In this document: piece after piece, positions 13,501-25,779 of the stretch
Position numbering within the stretch: position 1 is the stretch's first letter
Layout: each line of letters starts with the position of its first letter
Assembly (NCBI RefSeq): GCF_021134715.1
Contig: NC_060018.1
Coordinates: 2,232,001 to 2,296,000 of the forward strand
Direction of reading: 5' to 3'
Origin: Daphnia pulex
Lineage: Eukaryota; Arthropoda; Branchiopoda; Diplostraca; Daphniidae
DNA: 64,000 bases
Notes under the pieces: model-generated
Database searches by the model: none
What the model saw: only the letters and a program-made list of their open reading frames with translations
What the model was told of the DNA's origin: nothing
Program-made: the position numbers and the translations under genes

Positions 13501-15556
13501 GAGAGAGAGAAGGTGCGTGCTGGGCGCTGTATGTGTATTTGTTGTGTTGGCGTGGCTTGAAATAGCCAAAGTGGCAGGTCACGACCGAAAGATCATCCGT
13601 CTTGTGATCGTACACACGAACGAGACACATTTCGGAAAGAGAAAAAGTTGGTCTCAACTCTGTGCATTATATGTGGGAGAAGAGAGAGACGGAATCCCAT
13701 CACTTTCGGGCCGCCGCCACCGCTGCAACATCTCCTTATATGAATTTTTCTACAAAAAGGGACGACACACACGGAGTGAAATCACCGAAAAAAGAAAAGA
13801 AAAAGAAAAGAAAAGAAGAAGGGAATAGATGATGGTGATTGGCAGGTTTGTGTTTGGCAACGTCAAGGCAACAACGAGCCACACACCGGGACGTCCTCTC
13901 GCATCCTCACCAATAACCAGCGCCCATTCTCATCTCTAGCTTTTCTTTAGCCTGCGCACATCTCATGCCAGGCTGCTGGAAAATGGTTTCTCTATCCTCT
14001 TTCCGATTGTCTATAGTTATTATATTCATCCCTCCCCCACTGTATATACATACATACACTACAGGCATGGATGGATAGATCTATAAATACAGGACAAACG
14101 AGCCAATCCGTGAAAGTCTCGGGAGGTTTTTTTTTTTATTATTGAGCGCACTTGCACACGCACGAAATTCGTCGTGATGTGTGTGTGTGAGCTGCTGCTG
14201 TGTGCTGTGTGTATAGCCAGTTGTTTTGTTTTTTTTTCTTCTCGGCTGCCGAATATAAGAGAGACTGGGGGAATAATCAGTCGACATGCCATCCGTCCGG
14301 ATGCACAAAAGGCCATGAAAACGCATCGCTCATCGCCAAAAAATTTCATTTCTTCCACAGCCCCAGTCAGACAAATAAATAGTCAGTCAGTCGCAGATCG
14401 ATTTTTTTTCTTTTTGGGATGGAATTTCCGCATCAATCGTCCAAGAAACAACAATGCGCACGGCCCAATAGCAAAAAATGGCCATCGTTATGCGGTTTTT
14501 TTTTTAAGTTGATGGCCTGTGGAAGAATCCGAATAACAACTGCGCATAATAACGCGCTCGATGGTGAGCTATTCCCGACCCGAGAAAGCGCGCAGAATGA
14601 ATATGATTTCTCTACTGATATTGTTGCCTAGTTTTATTATTTCCCCCAGACGTCTATAAAAGATCAATCGTGACGCTCTCTTATTCCGATTGCATTTTTT
14701 GTTCTTTACCATTTGGCTTTCTTTTCATTAATATTTGTGATAGGACGATCTATAATGAGCGTGTTCTATGCACATATTATACCTGCTGAATATTTTCTTC
14801 AAATATTTCGTTTTTTCTTTCTTTCTCTTATTCTTTTGAATTTGAACTGGAATCGTCGCGGGTGGCTTGTCATTTCTCGTAATGGTCGTGAAATTTCAAA
14901 TCAGCTTCGTGATAATAACAACAGCCGCCCGGACGAAAAAATAACGATCGCCCCGCAGCGTGACTATTATCTCGCTCCTATATAGACTCTCCTACGTCTA
15001 TTTTCTGTTTGTCCAATTCGTCACGGCCTCCAATTGTCTGTATGTTACGTGTGTGCTGTTGTGTGTGTGTGTGTGGAACTGTTTGGTTGGATAGAACCCA
15101 GCAAAAGTCCTAAACGGCATCTAATGACCGGCTGTTTTCTTTCTCTTTGGTCTTCTCGCGCCGTGTGTTGTGTGCTGTCGGTCTGGGAAAAGCTCATCAG
15201 ACGTAATGACCGCCGCTCGTCCCATTGGCCAACAACCATTTTCTATTCTCTCACTCCCTTATTCCCAATGCGAGGGGGCGGAAACTCAAAAAAGTTAAAA
15301 AAAATTACCCAAAAAGTAAAAGGTAAAGCGCCAAAAGAAATTTGTTGGCGCGAAATGACAAAACATAAGATAGGGAAGAAAAATCGGAAAAAAAGAAAAA
15401 AAACAAGGAAAAAAGCAAATTTTTCTCTATTTGCTGACAAAAAGAAAAAAACCCAAACATTTCGGTTAAAAACCAGGGGGAAAACTAAAAACTTATCCAT
15501 GCTTAAGGGTATTTCGATTAACGCGACACCTAGAACAATTCGTCGCAGTTCATTAA
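7552..15556. other. Repeat-rich intergenic DNA, no gene recognised
   Basis: Many open frames of 60-200 codons occur, but their translations follow CT/GA/GT tracts and homopolymers and match nothing I know. The longest (8356-8865 and 9004-9618, plus) are low-complexity. Notable repeats are GT at 7600-7612 and 11213-11228, CTT at 10935-10953, and GA at about 13495-13510. One 22-nt sequence at 11258-11279 recurs exactly at 20327-20348. The stretch may hold FoxB regulatory DNA, but nothing shows this directly. Confidence 0.4.
11258..11279. repeat. Copy 1 of an exact 22-nt dispersed repeat
   Basis: This 22-nt stretch beginning GTATACACGTACAG is identical to 20327-20348. It is flanked here by TATA/CATA-rich sequence, and the flanks do not match between copies. 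It is partly low-complexity, so the match is less surprising than its length suggests. Confidence 0.5.
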
Positions 15557-16034
15557 GTCACATCGCTACTTGTACCGATGGTGGCCGACAGCAGATGGAG
15601 TGAAGGATGTCCTGTCCTATCCTCGTTTCGAGTGCCTTTTCATGGCCCTTTTAAACAGCCGCCAAAACCAACACGTGTGGGAAATGCCGTCGATGGCGTT
15701 GCTATCGATGATGACGAAAAAGATTTGAAAAAACTAGGTTGATAACTATTATTTGATCTAAACCAACCATCAATTCCTTTAAAAATTGGTTTTCCTGTAA
15801 TTAATAGATTTGCGAGTGTCCGGCAAGGAAAAGTATTGCTTTAATAAGCAGCTAGTTAAGAAACTCTTAAGAATTAAAAAAAAAAGAAATTTTTTTTTTT
15901 TAAATCCGACCTCGATTGCTGATTGTGAACCTCTTGACGAGAGCGATGAAATCGCCATGGACACACCCAAGTTGTTTCCAAACAGACAATCTGTTTGTTT
16001 TTTAGAGGGAATTGTGTGGAAAACAGCAGCGACT
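15557..16034 (+). pseudogene. Unidentified protein-like fragments ending at a donor site
   Basis: I do not recognise a gene, but two non-repetitive open stretches stand out. The frame open from 15557 (ATG 15578, stop 15740-15742, 54 aa from the ATG) includes the acidic segment VDGVAIDDDEKDLKKL. A second frame (open from about 15810) includes ADCEPLDESDEIAMDTPK and runs directly into a consensus donor GTAAGT at 16035-16040, with an ATG in strong context (GCCATGG) at 15957. Both acidic segments loosely resemble the DG-x-PID-type repeats of U2-SURP/SR140 splicing proteins, but this is weak. The stretch could be a decayed retrocopy, two exons of an unknown gene, or chance. Confidence 0.2.
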
Positions 16035-18305
16035 GTAAGTGGGTAAAGGTGTAAGTGACGTAGCCTATATGGAAAGGGAAAACAGGAACCTGACGGGTAA
16101 ATTGACAAAAAAAAATTCGATAATATGGCTATTATTCCTGCAAATACTATATGTACTTGTCCCATCCCTAAATTTATTCAGCTGTCGGATGAAGACTGTT
16201 AGGGTTTGATGCAGAGGTCGTGATACTCGTGAATCAATTGTCCCGCTTCTGTAAATTTGAAGAATAAATATCTGACAACTCCGCTATACAACCACCTCCA
16301 GCAAAACAAGCAATTTATTTCGCTAGAAAAGTTAAAAAACACAAGAAAACCGGGAAAAGAAAATAACCTACGCATAAGCGAAAAACCTTGGTTTTGTTCG
16401 GTTTAGTTGTGCTATATGTCAAATGGCGCGGAAAACTTAACAAAAACAACAAAAAACTCTCACCTTAAAAAAACTTTTTTTGAGTTTCCGCCCCCTCGTC
16501 CCAATGGACGGACGGATGGATGGACGGCAGACGTAATCGTATCACTCTTCTCTTTGTGTGTCCCTCTCTCTCCTAATTGTGTTTGAGAAAGAAAAAAGAC
16601 GTTGCGGTGGGCCAGCGCCAGATGGTTCAAGTATATATGGCGGACGAATCACGAAAATTGCGTTAAAAAAACAACAATTCCAAAATAGAGAATTGCGCGC
16701 AATAGAGTCTCCCTGGGATATACATATAGGCGAAACGAACGTACACACACACATGTACGGTGTGGTATCTAGCAAAATGTTTTGAAATAAAGAATGGCAA
16801 TTTCACGGGAGATCACGGCAATTGGACGAACGGGGGGGCCATGCTGCAATATGGGCCAATGACTTTGCTGCTTATTATATATTAGAGATGAATAGAATGA
16901 TGATGATAATATTGTAACTACAAAAGCTTCTTCTTCTTCCTCATTATCATGAAATAATCGAATTCCCTTCAGATTTTTTATTTTTTATTTTTTGCTCTCC
17001 GAGAAGAATTCTGTTTAGATTATGCAGGGGGGGTTGGAGGGAATGGGTGGGGGGAGGGGGGAAGATGAAGAACTGCGGGAAAGAAAAATATTTGAATTTG
17101 AAAATCTATTTCTCCCCCCTTTTTTTCTTTCCCCCTTAACTGATAATTCCAGCGCCGAAGATTTTTCTTTCCCGTCGTCCACGGTTGGTTTTCTCTTTTG
17201 CCAATAGGATCGACCAGCAGTTGAGAATAGGAGGGGTGAATGTGTGGGGGGTGGATGTGGGAGGGGGTCTCCATTCTTTGTACGTCTTGAAACACTCTGC
17301 GTGAAATTCCCATAGATCCATAAACATATAGAATAGAATAGTTATAACATTTTAAAAAGTCTTTCCGAGTTTTTAGGTGGGGAGGTGAATGTGTTTTGGC
17401 GCTTGGGAGGGAGGAATAAATAAAGGTGGAATGTCTTGGAGGGAGGAAAATTGGTCATCATGTTCTTGTTGTGAGCAGCGGCACATTTTCGGGGTGTACT
17501 ATAGTACGGATAGGGGGGAGGAGGAGGTGGTGGTTGTGGTGGTGGTGGCCCCTCGTTCTCAAGTGTGAATTCTCACACCCGGAATAATTTTGAAGGAAAG
17601 AAGCGCGCGCGCTATATAGTTATTGGCTGGCCGCGCGCATCTCCATCCGCCAGCAGGAAAACAAGAAGAAGAAGAAGAGAAATCCTCTTCAAACACATGA
17701 TGGATCTCGAGTGTTTGTTAGCATTTTAATTAAGCGTTGATAACAAATCGTTGGAAGCAGTGGGGAAGACACACGTGACGTAGGAGCTTTTCATAAATGT
17801 ACAGAGAGGGGCGCGGGTGGCGGCCCCCCCTCTTATGTGGGCCATATCTTCAGTGGGCAACCCAAAACCACAAAAACCCATATCAGAAAAATACAAAAAG
17901 AACCTGAAGAAGAAGAAGGAGAAGAAAAACATTTCAAACGCGGGATCGACGTCATGCAAACAAAGTCATTGATCATCTTCCAGCTTATAGTCTGAGGTAG
18001 GTGTGAGGCATCCCGCCATCTTTTCCAACACCTCGACTTGTCTAGAGAAGAAGAGGATATACAAGCCAAAGATGCGCATGAATAATATTTGCCGTTTGAG
18101 CAGAGAATTTTCTTTTTGTTTTTCTCTCCCATCTCGTGAGATGAGAGAGACTCGTTGTACGGCGTTGGATATCGAAAATAAAAGAGTGGCGGTGGCGGCA
18201 TATGGAAACACGCATCATCATCATCCTCCCAATCTACATATGCAGTTGTTTTTTGTTTTTTTGGTTGGGTTAAAACAAGGGAATAAATATATTTCCGAAT
18301 ATAGT

Positions 18306-18361
18306 TAGTAGTGGTGGTAGTAGTAGTAGTAGTAGTTTTATTCTTCTTCTTCTTCTTCTTC
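18306..18361. repeat. Compound GTA/GTG and TTC microsatellite
   Basis: GTA and GTG triplets are followed after a short T-rich join by a run of TTC triplets. The two blocks are adjacent and together span about 55 bp of trinucleotide repeats in non-coding DNA. Confidence 0.8.
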
Positions 18362-20326
18362 GGCTTTTCACCTGTGGCGCTTGTTTTTTCCCCCCATTCA
18401 ATCAGCTTGAGCATCCGGTAGATTCTCGGTGGAGACGTTACAGCCAATAGAAAAGGCTGTGATCAAACTCGGATATATATTCACTCGCGGTGGCGCGCTA
18501 CAGACATCACTACCTCGGCGGGAGTCACGCTGTGTCCTGTGGGTATATCCAATAACAGAGAGAGAGAGAAAATGTCTTGTTAGAAATGTTAAAAAGAATT
18601 TTATAAAAAAAAATTAAAAAACCGTTTTCCTATACACGTCACAACGATGTTGAAAGAACTTCAAACTATATCCAGTTACATTTCTCTTGCGATTTCTTCT
18701 TGTTATAATATTACGTCCGAATTCCGATTTTTTCGAACGAAAGGTATACAACATCAAATTGGGCTGCTGTCAAAGCGGAATGCCACGACGGGAAATCAAA
18801 GTGGTAATACCGACGAGCCGGAAAATTGCTCCTAATCCGATCGCGGCAGCAGCAAACTGACAAAGCTGCCAGCGCCGGCTAGCGCTACAACAACAACAAC
18901 CGGGCAATCATCTTCTTATTTTCACACCAATAACAAGATCTTGTTTAACAGTAGATTAAAAAAAAAAAACAAGGAATAATATTTAAACTTCATGTCTATA
19001 TATACCAATCAAGTCGTAACGTTGCCTGAAACAATAATCAATCATCAAAAGAAATTCTCGGAAGAGGCTCGAAATTTCGTGTGATATTCAGAGTTTGCAG
19101 CTCACAGTATCATGAACTAATCAGAAAGAAAAGCCAAAAGAAAAAAGGTGAATAATGGAGAAATGACAAATGTGAAACAATAGGTATTATAGCGACGCGC
19201 CCAACAACACCCTCTCCCCTCTGAAAAATACAAAAAAAAAAAGAATATAAAAGAGACGACCGGAAAAGAGCTTCAACGTGTTTCCCCCGCGATTCACAAT
19301 AGATCCGCATCGATTGTGTATATATTTATAATCAAGTTGTACAGGTGAAAGAGCCACGATCCTGAAACCGCCAGAGCAGAACCCTCCTCTTCTTGTCACT
19401 CTTTACAATTTTTTCTTTTTTTATTTAAAATTTAGCCATTGAAAAAATAGTACAGCCAGTTGCATCAGTTGTTTTCTTGCTGCACGAGAGACATCACGTC
19501 CGATGGGAAGAGGAAACGGGGGTAGGTAGCTGGTGGGAGGTTTCCTCCGGTTGTCTCTTTGATTATTATTGTATAGTTCTCTCTTTTCTTCGCCGGGCGG
19601 AAGCTCAATTGACTTCCCCCGCAGCTCTTTTTTTCTTTCTCTCATTTACCATTCACACTCTATATTCCTCGGAATAATTCCCATTCACCTGAGACTGCCT
19701 TACTCAGTGTGAATAAAGGAAATCTAAAACCTGGGGAAACAAAAAAACAACTTCCCCGGTCTCACCAGCATTGACTTGGTATGATTCCGTCCAGTTTGCT
19801 CGGCCGCCAAAGTGTCAACTCGGGAATAATCAAGTGCAACACATATTAGTCGTTTCACATTATCCTTTAACACCAGTCAAGGGGGTTGTCTAATATAACC
19901 TGATTATACACACACAGCGCGACGTCTAAAATAACAACAACCATAGAGATAGACTTGACGGCCGTTTGTTTTGTCATTCCACTTCCTGGACACACACAAT
20001 AAAGGGAGAACTACAAAACCGTCACTTGGAAAAAGGTGAAACACCTACAGCATTATAAATATCAGAATAATGACACAATAAGCCGCTGCGCCAAGCCGCC
20101 ACAGTGCGCGGGGATTACGTTTCATTTTTCCCTCGGTTGTCGTATATATATTGTCATATTGCTGGATAGTTGTTGTTATTACTGTTGCTGTTGTTGTCTG
20201 CCGGTGGGACGAAAAAGAAGAATCCAAAAAAAAAAATAATAATAATAATAAAAGGAGAAACAATCAAAAGAATAAGTTAGACGACACGAGAGAAATATAG
20301 ACTATAGCGGCCGAATCTAAATGCGT

Positions 20327-20348
20327 GTATACACGTACAGATATATGC
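20327..20348. repeat. Copy 2 of an exact 22-nt dispersed repeat
   Basis: Identical, in the same orientation, to 11258-11279 about 9 kb away. The flanks differ, so this is a short shared core rather than the visible end of a longer duplicated element. Confidence 0.5.
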
Positions 20349-23300
20349 CCTCCTTGTTATTATTGTGTTAGAAGAAGAAACACCTGTTTTCGGTCGAGAA
20401 TGAGCATTTGCGGTTTCGTCTTTATTGTTTAAAGCTCCGCCAATTGGTTTCTGTAATCACCATATATATTTTTTTGTTTTTCCCCCTTTGCTGCTGTTAT
20501 CTGTTTTTCTTCTCTCTGCCTTCATTTGTTTGTCGGCGGCGGTGGTGCACGCTGCTGCTGGCGGGATGATTGTGCCGGCAAGTTTAGACACCAAACGCAC
20601 ATCTCTGAGACTGTATATATGTCGTGTCTACTGCGAGAGAATTGTGTGCTGGGCGCATCGGGAGAGACCGGGAGTCGTCGAGCGTATTATCTCTCCCTGC
20701 GGCCACATTCAAATTACCGCCTCTTTTCCCTTATTCCCTCCTGGTCGACAATGATGTGAGGAGGGCCATCAAAAGACGCAATCAACAGCACGGATCGGCG
20801 TAAACCAAAAGAAAAGTATCAGCACTTTGCCCAGCCTTATTGAATTAGTTGATGATTGTTGATATACACACACCTCTCCGTGCTTTTTGGCTGGGCTTTA
20901 CACTTTTGTGTCTAGTCTCACTAAAAAAAAATCAAATAAAACGGGCCAACGAAAACACATCATTCCCGTCTTATTATTAATTGGAGGCGGACTGTTGGCG
21001 ACTCTCTTCCATATATACACGGCGTGCTTCATGGGAATCGGATTTTTCGTTCAATATACTTACGAGACTATATTTTAGAACTTGTAATAAACTCCTATAT
21101 TTTCTGTTGTATCACTAAATCCAGCAACAGCCACGGTTCATATGTTTTTTTTTTTTTACACGACTATTTATCGACTTTCTCGTAGGACCAATCGTGAAAC
21201 GCAGGGGGGGATTTCGTTATTATATCGGACAGCAGTTGGACGAGTTGGTTGATCGAGGCCCAGGTGATGCCGCACTTTATATCCGGGAATCGAGAAAGAC
21301 AACAACAAAATATTTATAAAAAGGAATAAAAGAAGAATAAGGTGAAAACTACTCAATTTGCATATTACGCACGTACCCGCTATATAGCTGTATAGTATAT
21401 CTCTCCCGGTTGCGACTCGATTTATACCGCCGCCATTCGTCCAAGAATGCAATCACATTTATTCTTTTCTTTTTTTAAGATCTCGCCACAACAACGCTCG
21501 TGATATTCAAGTCTCTGCAGTGCCTATATTCAGCTTCCTACACGTGCACCGGATGATCAATGAGGCGTCGTGAATGAAACCACCACAGGTAGAGACGATA
21601 TGCAACGCATCTCTACATGCTGGCTGTGATAGGCAACACTGTGTGTGTGTGGGTATTAACTCGTTTGAACCAACGAGTTTGCATGTAACAATAAAGATCT
21701 ATATTTCTTTTCTTTCTCCTTTTATATTTATCTTTTTCTTCTTCTGTTGAACTGTTCGACGGTGCACCGAAAAATAGAAAAAAGATAAACTTTTTCGCTG
21801 CCGAACCGACACCAATTTATCGCCCAGTCACCACTATATCACGTCTTTATAATATTCTTCTCGATTTGAACAACAACCAACTCGTCGGTGATGGGATTTT
21901 GATGAGATTTTTCTTGTTGTTGTTGTTGTTGTTGGCTGGTGGCATATTCATCATCCAGGTCCATTTATTTCTTTGGAGAGAAATGTTGGATAATCATTTT
22001 GTTGACTTGTGATATCGTTATTATTATTGTAAAATAGTATCACGGGTGGCTTCAGAATTTCACAGCCCAAGACGAATGACGTAATAATAATACATCGCGC
22101 TAGGGGCGACACACACTGCCAGCTCTACACAGATGATTGCTAATAATAAGATGAGAATTACCGATTCGCCGCCTGGCGTTGGGTAATTCCCCCCTTAACT
22201 TGTTTTTTTCATCTTCTTTACGCGTAAAAAGCTGTTTCGCTAACAAACAACAGCACGTCGGCATAACCGCAAGCTAGGACAATGTAACTTAGTTGCGTAA
22301 TAAGCGTCTGGAGCCAGATTTGATGTGTATAAGGATATACATACAAGAAATGTACGTATATAAAAGTAATTTGACTGCAGCATCAGATTCAATGTTGGTT
22401 TGTTGTACTCTTTTCAGGTTTGCTTACAGCTTTTTGCGGTTCGCAGTTGGTTTTTAAATATTAGTCTATGCGATCGAGTGTGATTCGCTATAGAAGATAT
22501 CCACAGGCTTCATATTGTCTTTTGCCGTTTCGTTTTGGGCCCCCGGAGAAGAGAAACCCGCACAACGTAAAATATAACTAGTAGTGCTTGGTGCTACTAT
22601 ACACTTGTTAATGATGTAGAGAGATTCATTAATGCGAACTTGATTCGTCGGCTGTGGTTGGAAAAGGTTGAAAAAGCGCTTCCCGCTGCGTTTGTGTACG
22701 TTGGAGCCGGCGCGCACGCAAGCGCACACACACAAAGGCAGAGACGTGCAACCATTTTCAATCATCAAAATGAATGAGGGAACACAAGAGAGAGAGAGAA
22801 CAAGAAGGAAAAAAAGGATGCAACAACATAAAGCAGTGGCTTGAAAGGGTTGTCAAGCGGCTCAACCCCAAACACCCAACGATCTACAACGGAGTAGAGA
22901 TAAGCCGCCCCATTGGACGGTTGGAAGCCGAATGAATTATGGAAAACTTCTTGTCTCTCCCCAAGTCGAGTTATTATATCAGAAATAGAATAGGAGAAAA
23001 AAATAAAACGACGATTCTACTTGGTTTTTTTTGTTGTTGTTTGGGGGGGGATCTGACCCCCTCTTCAGTCATAAATATCAAAGAAAGCCTTGCTGCATCT
23101 CTTGCCGTTGCATTCCAGGTGCAAATTGGCCCGGCGTTGTTCAATCTGGTTGCTCCGGCGCGCGCGCCTTGCGGCTTCCAAATAACTTTGCGCCCATATT
23201 TTTATTTTTTCTTATCCGTGTTTTGATTTAGACTCTTTAATTTCCCTGTTTTTTTCTTTTTTGGGTTTCGAAGAAATGAATCAAGTTTGCATCGCAGCCG

Positions 23301-23496
23301 AATTAAACGTTTGTGTAATGGATTTTTTTTTTGCGGCGGCGGCAAAGGAAACTCAATAGTATAGCTCATCTGCCGTGTCAGGTTTCTAATAAAGAATATT
23401 TCTTCTTCTTCTTGTAGCCTATTCCAGAGATGTACACGCTGTACTTTATTTTTCAGAGTTTTGATTGCCATCAGAACGAAACTCATTTCCTTCTTC

Positions 23497-23518
23497 AGCT
23501 GCTGCTGCAGCAGCAGCT
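23497..23518. repeat. Perfect 22-bp CTG/CAG palindrome
   Basis: An 11-nt arm beginning AGCTGCTG is followed with no spacer by its exact reverse complement. It is a self-complementary triplet tract that could extrude a cruciform or hairpin. Flanking DNA is T-rich and non-coding. Confidence 0.85.
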
Positions 23519-25237
23519 TTTTTGTTTCACTACGTGTGGCATCATCAGGGAGGGAGAAACATATGAAATAACTATGAACAGTTGCTGTGTGTACGACATA
23601 ACGGATATATGTTGAACGAAAAAAAAAGAAAAAGAAACCCAAAATGACCAGGTGTTATTTTTGTAGTTTTCTTCTTCTTCTTTTCCTTCAAGTCCTACGG
23701 GGCCGCGTGAACGCTGGAAGATTGAAACAGACGTTAAAGTGCGGCTAATATTGATTACAACGATCATGAATGTATAATTAAGTGAGCGCGCCGGAGTCCA
23801 ACCCTCCTCTCTGTATAAGTCAAGCCGAGGAACTTTTTTTTTTTTTGAAATTTCAGTTGAGGGGCAACTAAACAACAACAACAACAACCGAAAAATATAC
23901 AAAAGAGATAGAAAAGAATGAAGGCGGAAAATGGGCATCATTCATACCACCCTCATCGCATTATAGCGTCTTCTCAATAAAATTTATTTCTTCTCTTTTC
24001 CTTTTATTTTTTTGAGTTTTGACGTAAGAATTTGTCGTAGCAGAACAGCCGCCATGACACGGATCCAAATGCTCTTCTGTCCTTTTTCTTTCAAATAACA
24101 AGATTTAGAGTTGTGTTTTTATCATCCGTGTTTTGTTTTTTATTTTATTTTTCTACGTATAGATCCCGTTCGTTCAGGTTTTTATTCAAGAGCTCGGCAG
24201 CTGCTATTTTTTTTTATTATTTTTATTTTTGGCGACGGTGACGAACGAACGCCATTTTCAGGCTCCACACAACCCAACGCAAATCGAATCGATTCAATTC
24301 TCCTTTGAAGCGCGCAGCCCAGTATAGGATCAAATGTACCGATACGCGGATGCCCACACAGACACAAGCGCCAAGGCAATTACCATATGCATATACATGT
24401 ATATATATTTATAGTATGACGGCTGAGGTATTTCTGACTTGTACACAAACGTGTGATGCCGGCACCTCTTAAATGAGAGCTATATAAGGAAGAAACTTCT
24501 GCTGGCATGTCGTAACGGAGAAAACACCTCGGCTGCTCATGCCAATAACGTTGAGATGGAAAAAAAAGAAAGAAAGAACAAAAAATCACAAATGGACGGA
24601 ATCGTCTAGGACAAAAAGAAAAAGAAAAATGATTCTCTCTTCCGTAAGGGTCCTGGAGGAAGGGGGTGTTATATTGGCGGGGTTTTGTTCTAAACGGAAT
24701 TATTTGCGAGTTTCGTACGCTTTTTTACTTTTCCCTTGTCTGTCATAGGGGGGCTTAATAAAACTTGATGAGATAAACTAGCATATGATAAAATAATGGT
24801 AATATGTCGAGCGTTTGCGATCAAAACCGCTTTTATCGGAGCGGTTTGAATTTATAGGGGTAGGGGATCGATATTTAATGATCGATAACTTATTGGTGGC
24901 TAATTAGAATATTAGTGTCGTCTGCATTAGTTTCTCTTTTTCTTCAAGTTTCGAAAACGCTGTGGAAAAAGAGACAAAGCTGAATAAGTTTATGACGAAA
25001 ACGGAACGATAACTTTTTTGGAAACGTGGCTGGCTGGCTGCACGAAAAACAGCAAAACAAATAAAATGACAAAAATGTGGTCCTCGTGTGAACTCTGGTT
25101 TCGGCCCTTCGTACTTGTGTAGCTTAATGCACACTCCATGCTGTTTGTTTAGCAGGTAAATCGAACAAATAATACAAATACAATGTTTATGAGAGTTTAA
25201 GAAACCTGTTCTAAGTTTGTGCAATGTTAGTTTCCAG

Positions 25238-25544
25238 CTAGCATTTATCATTAAAATGTTGTTGCATGCATGGCAGTTTGTGTGCTCGTACATGTAATCT
25301 ATTCCATTGTGCAGATTTGAGACCAGAGCCAGCCATCATGCACCAGTTTTGCTCGTGCTGGTATTGACCTGTCATCAGCAACAATCTCAGCAACATCACT
25401 TGGGTAATGCTTTTCGTTAATTTCATTCCTGTGCCCTACTGGATATTTTATTGATGCATGACTTGCACCAATGCTGTGTATGTATTGCCCACTTTTATTT
25501 TCAACTTCCCTTACTTTTGTCTGTAAATATTTTTCGTAACCCAC
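25238..25544 (-). pseudogene. Unidentified protein-like open frame
   Basis: An 81-codon frame (25544 to 25299) has normal residue diversity, unlike the surrounding repeat-derived frames. It contains segments such as YLQTKVREVENKSGQYIH and DVAEIVADDRSIPARAKL. A second open frame overlaps it (25426-25238), and a third follows from 25293 in a different phase, as expected if a once-coding stretch had acquired frameshifts. I recognise no family. Alternatives are a decayed mobile element, an exon of an unknown gene, or a non-coding transcript. Confidence 0.2.
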
Positions 25545-25566
25545 TTTTTTTTTTTTTTAAATTTAG

Positions 25567-25779
25567 GTTAACAGCACCCGGATTGGAGAAACTACCGATG
25601 TCGATCGAGTTACGGATATTTTCTTCCCCTTTCTTGAAATCCCCTCTGTCCTCGTGTACGCCCATGTGAGTGTGGGTGTATTCACGAGTCTGAGGCCCTT
25701 TTTCCAACTACGCCTGGTGGATTCAACTTTTCAGGGGATGGAGCACTTGTGGATGCCCGGCTGTAATTCCCAGGCATAA
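25567..25779 (+). other. Possible exon behind a strong acceptor
   Basis: A pyrimidine-rich tract with a run of 14 T followed by AAATTTAG forms a good splice acceptor ending at 25566. The following frame is open for 70 codons to TAA at 25777-25779. An in-frame donor GTGAGT at 25666 would give a 99-nt exon (33 codons). The translation begins VNSTRIGETTDVDRVTDIFF and is not low-complexity, but I recognise no family. Confidence 0.2.

Larger units (their letters stand above)
16047..25237. other. Repeat-rich intergenic DNA, no gene recognised
   Basis: No gene is supported. Prominent elements are a compound GTA/TTC microsatellite (about 18306-18361), an AAT repeat (20236-20251), a TTG repeat (21913-21931), a perfect 22-bp CTG/CAG palindrome (23497-23518) and numerous A or T runs. 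The open frames are low-complexity. Confidence 0.4.

Noticed and set aside
15034..15603. 189-codon plus-strand frame
   Set aside because: The middle is a translated A-rich tract (Lys repeats) and the start is a GT repeat; not credible as a gene.
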